A stretch of DNA of 43,360 nucleotides, from assembly GCF_002081715.1 (NCBI RefSeq), contig NZ_MUKP01000040.1, positions 1 to 43,360 of the forward strand. Direction: 5' to 3'. The notes under the pieces are model-generated. The model was given only the letters and a program-made list of their open reading frames with translations. It did no database searches and was not told the origin of the DNA. This document shows, piece by piece, positions 36,501-42,500 of this stretch (position 1 is the stretch's first letter; each line of letters starts with the position of its first letter). Position numbers and translations under genes: made by a program. The stretch comes from Nocardia donostiensis. Its GTDB lineage: Bacteria > Actinomycetota > Actinomycetes > Mycobacteriales > Mycobacteriaceae.

Positions 36501-39500
36501 GATCCACCACGTGTTGCGCATTGCCCCACATGTACCCCTTACCTCTGTAGCTTTCGCGCCGCTGACCGGTGCTTTCGCCGAGATTTCCTCAGGGCGGGCT
36601 CTGACGATCGATCTTCGTTGTGCCACCCATCCGGACGAATTCGTCGCACGGTGGACCGACCGAGTTCGCAAAGGATGGTTCTCAGTCGGCACCGGCGACG
36701 CCTGGGTCGACATGCTCCTCCACGAAGTTCTCGGTCATGGGACCGACTGGACCGGTGGCGGAGGTTTGAGCGGCGAGACGCCGGCACGCGCACGGGTGGA
36801 TCGACACCTCGCTGCCGCGTTCGCTGCGCTGACCTCTTCGGGCGAGGTCACGGTGCGCAAGAGGCGATGGCTGGGGAACCTGTCCAACTACAGCTTCCGC
36901 ATCCCGTTCCGGGTCCCTTTCATCGTTCGCAGGCTCAATAAGGGCGAAGCGCTGGCCGAGTCCGCCGTTTATGTTCGCGGCAACCCGGAATCGGACTGGC
37001 GGTCAGCGCAGTACGCCTTGTATCGCGCGCTTTTCGACATGCCGGAACTGGACCTGGCTGAGATCGAGCGTTTCCGGGCGGCGGAACAGCGCGGTGTGGC
37101 ACGACCCCATCTCGCAGGGGAGCATGCGCTGGTTGCTCCCATCACCGACGGAATTGCCGACTATGTATCGCCGGGCAACTCCCGCAGCAACCTACCCGCC
37201 CCGCCAGCGGGCACCGCTTTGTCTGGCGGACCTGCCGAGCACGATCAGCAGCCGAGGGCATCGGCACCGGACCGTACCGACCGGGCCGGTATGCCGCGAG
37301 GGGTGCTGGACATGCTCGGGGGGAGGTTCGGCCGGAGCGCGGCACGGGGACCATTCGGTCTGGACATGTGGTATGCCGTCTACCCGAATGCCGCCGAAGG
37401 CGGAGCCGGGCAAGTGTCGAGGCCGGGTGCCGGGGGGAGAGCCCAGCAGTCGAGGCCGAGCGAGGCCGTGGACCGGCCGGTAACCGACACGGTGGCCCGG
37501 GTGGGTGCGGATGACACCGGTGGGCGCGCAGACGTGGGACAGGCACCGCGGAATGCACGGCCGGGCGAGGCGCCCGAAGAGGGTGTGCCGGAGCTGGCTC
37601 GTCGTTTACACGGCAGGTACGGGAAGGAGCTCCTGCCGCACATCGTGGCGCGTGCCGGAGGCGAACGTCTTCTGGTGCAGAACACGCTGCGGGGGACGTT
37701 CCTGCGTTTGGCCAGGGAAGTCGGACAAGGCACCGTCTCCGATATCCCGGGGCGGGCCGTGGCCGTTGCGCTGGAGATCCTCGAGTTCGAGCGTTTCCGC
37801 AGCGATTTCCCCGGTTTCCAGCGGCGGATCGCCAAGGCCGCGACCAACGATGTGGCCGAGGCGAGACTGGCGCATGCCGACGTACGGCAGATGTGGGATG
37901 CGATCGCCGGGCTCCGCACGGCCGAGCGAAAAGCGGTTCTGCTGCGCTACGCGGGAATGTCCTTCCTCGCGGTCGCCGAAGTCATGGACTGCGGACCGGC
38001 CGTCGCCGAGAGCATGCTGCGCCGCGGCGTCCGTAGCATTGTGGAAGCATTGCCGCCCGCCCCCGACGTTTCGGCCTCCGCGGAGGCTGCCGCCGCACAA
38101 CCGGCGATAACGGCCACATTGGCGGATGTGGCGCGCGCAGCCGGGGTGACCATCTCCACAGTGCATCTGGCCGTCAACGACCGACAGGTGAAAGGCATCT
38201 CCGCGGAGACGAAACAGCGGGTACGCCGGATCGCCGCTGACCTCGGATATCCGCTCGACGCGCGCAAGGTGTCGCGGCCCGACGGCGTCGCCCAGCGCAG
38301 AACACAGCTGGACCTCGCCGAGACCACCGGTATGGGCGTGGACATGGTCAACCACGCGCTCCACGGTAAGGCGAAGCCGTCCATCCGCCGACAGGTCGTG
38401 GAGGCCGCCGAAGAGATCGGCTACAACCTGACCGACGGCACGGCAGCTAAGAAGCGCGTGACATTGGATGATGTGGCGCGCGAAGCCGGGGTCAGCAGAA
38501 GAGCGGCCGGACAGGTGCTTCGTAACGAGACCATGCCTCCTGGCGTCACGGCGGCGGTCATGGCCGCTGTCGCCGAGACCGGTTACGAGGCGAGCGTCTA
38601 TATATCCCGGGCACGGACGGCTACTCCCGCGCAGCCGCCTCGGGAGGGCCGCTCCCGAGACGCAGTGGCCGGTCGCTCGGCTCGGCGGGTGTCCGACGCC
38701 ACGGCGGCCCGGCCGGAAGCCACGGCACCGAAGGAGAAGATCTGCGGTGTCGTGGTGGCCGAGGAGGCAAGCAAGGTCCTGGGCCCGAAGGCAGACATCA
38801 CTCCGGAGAAGATCACCGAGCTTGTGCGACGCGACGGGCTGGGCATGGCTCGGTTCGCGGAACAGTTCGCCGCGGACTGGCACGAGAACCCTTTCGAGAC
38901 AGTCGCCGCCGCGGTCACGCATCTGGAGCTGGAACACGTCCGGATGGTCGCGCTGGCGTTCGACTTCGGGAATGGGCTCGGTCATGCGGCGCTCGCGTTC
39001 AAGGTCACCTCGCGCTATCGGGCGTTGCACCCGGAACTGACCGAGGGCGAGCTCGTGGTCTTCGACCACGAAGAGGGCCGCCTACTGCGCGGCGCCGAGG
39101 TACCCGCTTGGGTGGCGAAAATGGCGGCCGTCGCCGAACGGGTGGAGACGATCGTCTGGCACCACGACCGCCCCGAGCATCCGCTGCTCGACGGCGCGAA
39201 GCCGCGTGACCGCGGTGCGGTCATGCTGGGCGTGAGCCCGCAACCCGATGCGGCTAGCCACACCCCTGGGCAGCGGGAAGTAGCGGCATTGCTGGCCGCG
39301 GCACAAGCCGCGGACTCTGGCGCGTCGCGACGTCTGCAGGAGGTTTTCGGCAGGCAGATATTTCCGGCTGTACTGGCCATGCTGGGTGGCAGGCAGGCTG
39401 CGCCAGTAGCTCGCGAGGCGGTCGACGACGTGCTCGCCACTGCGGATCTGTACAACTGGGCGCATCCCGCGGAGCAGAGTGTCCGTGAGTGGCTGCTCGA

Positions 39501-42500
39501 TATCGCACGTAAAGCTGTGCAGCGCCGCCTCATCGAAGGTATCCGCGCGGGCGTGCTCGAACGAGTACAAGCCGTTGGAGGGGAGGACAGCTCTGACGCA
39601 ACAGAATCCGGATTGCGCGCACAGGTCGTGGCGTCGGCGCGCCCGGCTCTGATCGAGGACGCATTGAATCTGCTCAGCAGAAACCACCGTGAGTGGCTGC
39701 GGCAGGTATATGGCCTGAGACTGAGCGGGCAAGCTGCACAATCCTTGGCTGCGAAATTGGGTGCGGGCACGGCGTTGGAGGGACTCGACGAGGCAGCGGT
39801 GCACGCGTTGGCCGACGCGGTCTATTCCGTGTATCCGATCGCGTTGAACGAGATACCGCCGACAGGCACTCCAGAATACGAGTTGTTGCAACGATTGGTT
39901 GCCGACCGGTTCCCCACGTGGATCGCGGAAGCTGTTGGAGCCGACCTGACAAAGTTGAGCCGGGCGGCAGACGATTTGCCGGGTCGCTTCCGTGAATACT
40001 TCAACCTCAGGTTCTTGCGGGGCTATTCGCGTGCCCGGACCGAAATGACTATGGGGATTACGAACGCGAGCGATCGGGAAGGCGACACCTTAGATCGTCT
40101 GGCGATCTCGTTGGTCGATACGGCGGCGCCGGTCGCCGATATCGACGAGTGGTTGAGCCTTCTTCCGGAAGCAGAACCGGCTTATGAAGAGCTGGTCACA
40201 GAGGTGATGGCGCGGCTGTCGGGCGTGTCTGGAAAGCTCACCCAGATAGTGGACGGGGATCTGAGGGGTCTCGCGGGCGCGGTCGCGGAACTTCCTGCCG
40301 ACCAGAAGACGATCTACTACTTGACAGTCCTGATGGGGCAGCAGCTACCCGAGGCAAGCCGAGCGATGCGGCTGACTCGAAGCGCTGCGGCTGTACTGCG
40401 CTCCGCTGCTACAGCGCGAATAGTCGCATCGTTGTCTCGAGCGCAGGCCGAGGCAACGAAACCGGGGCCGGATCAGTTGCATCGTGCCGATGTGGGCCGC
40501 ACTGAGCAGGAAATCGCTCAGGAAAGGCAGGACAGGGCCGCTGCGTCAGTCATCGACTCCGGCAGACCCGCTACTGAATTCGACCTAGCAGCCGTTGCCG
40601 ACCTTCCGCTGCGGACAGTTCTTCTGGTGCTGAACAGGAAAGCGGTCAGTGTCCGTGCGCACGAACAGGTGGTGCGCGCCGCGAGGAGAATCGGGTACCC
40701 ACTTTCCGATGGTGTCGCGAAGCCGCAACAGCGATCCGATCCTGGGATCGCCCAGCGTCTGGCGCATCACGCGGGAGTGCCGTACCGCGCTGTGAAGCGA
40801 ATGGCCAGGGAGGAACCAGTACCCGACACGGTTCGGGAGCAGGTATTGGGCGCGCTATTGGATCTCGAATGCGAGTTCCGGGATGGCGCGGTGGTATCGA
40901 TCCACTCCACTCCAAAATTCCGGTGGACGGAATTGGCCGAGGAAGCCGGAGTGAGCCCGGATGTGCTTCGGGGCTTCTTGAGTGGGCGTTCGACGACTGC
41001 GGAGAAGCGCCGAAGAATTGTCGATGCCGCTGCCCGGAAGGGCTTCTGGCTGCCGGATGGACTGGTGAACCCGCCCGCGACGCCCACGCAGTTGGCCCGT
41101 GAGGCGGAAGTGACCCCGGAAACGGTGGCACGCGTTCTTGCGGGCGAAGTGGTGTCTGCCGAGACGTGGCAGAAGGTAACGGCGGCGGCAGTCCGGAGCC
41201 GTTACGTCCTTCCACATCTCGCACCGCAGAGGCTCGAGTGGCCGATTCGGCAGATCGCGTACGCGGCTGGAGTATCCAAGGCTCCGGTACAGCGGGTACG
41301 CCGCGGGCTCTGGGTGTCTCCCGATATTCGTGCCCGGGTTATCGAGTCGATACAGCAGATCGCGCCTGAGCTCATCGATGCGGTTCCGCCTGCACCCGGA
41401 CGTCCCAAACGTAAAGCCACCAAGCGCGATGTGGCGGCCGCGGCGGATGTTTCCTACGCAACGGTGAACCGTGTCTTCGCGAACCAGGATGTCGCTCCGC
41501 AGCTCTGGCAGCAGGTGCTGGCTGCGGCAGACCGCCTCGGTGTCGCGGTACCCGAGGAAGTTCGAAACCGGCCTCTGCCATCTCCGAAGGTGACGCTTTC
41601 GCAGATTGCGCAAAAAGCGGGGGTTGTTGTCAGTGCTGTACATCGGGCACTCAATGGCGGAGCGGTGTCCTCGTCCACGATGACAAGTGTCCTCACTGCG
41701 GTTACGGCACTCGGGTATCCGCTGTCATCGGAAAAGCTCGCGGGAATTCTGCTGCCACAGCAGTTCACGGCCGAGGTGGCTCGAGCTGCCGATGTATCGG
41801 AAGACACTGTGCGTCGGGTGTTCGGGGGCGGCGACGTGAGCTTGGTGTCCTGGATGCGAGTGCGTGATGCTACGAGACGGCTCGGTCTGCTGCCGCGCCA
41901 GCCGTCGTTCGCGGATGTTGCCAGGATCGCCGGTACGGATACCCGTACGGTGCGCAACGTCTTCACCGGAGTAGAAGCTTTCCCGGATCGATTGCGGCTG
42001 GTGCTGGCTGCGGCCTTCCGAGCTGGCCTGCCGATGACCGCGACTGTGTTGTCGGAACTGCGTCTGACCGATCTCTTCGTGGCGGATCTCGCGGTGGCGG
42101 CCGATGTGCCCGACGTGATCGTGCGTCGAGTATTCGCAAATCAGTATGTGGATGAGCAATTGCGGCAACGAGTGTTGACTGCCGCGCGAATGCCGGAGCA
42201 TCCGTCGCTTTCGGACATGTCGGTGCGACAAGAAATTGTTGGCCGACTCACGTACTCGTCGGTCGCGAGAGAAGCGGGACTTTCGGTCAACGCAGTTCAC
42301 GAGACGTTTATCGGGGTCCGTGTGGCTGCTGAGACGACACGTGCGGTGCTGGCGGCCGCAGTACGACGTGGATTTCCTTTATCACCAGAAGTTTTGTCTC
42401 GGATACATCTGCGTGACGAGTTCGTCTCGGCTCTTGCCGAGGCGGCCGACCTGCCCGGCGAGGTGGTGCGCGGGATATTCGAGGGCGGGTATCCGGATGG

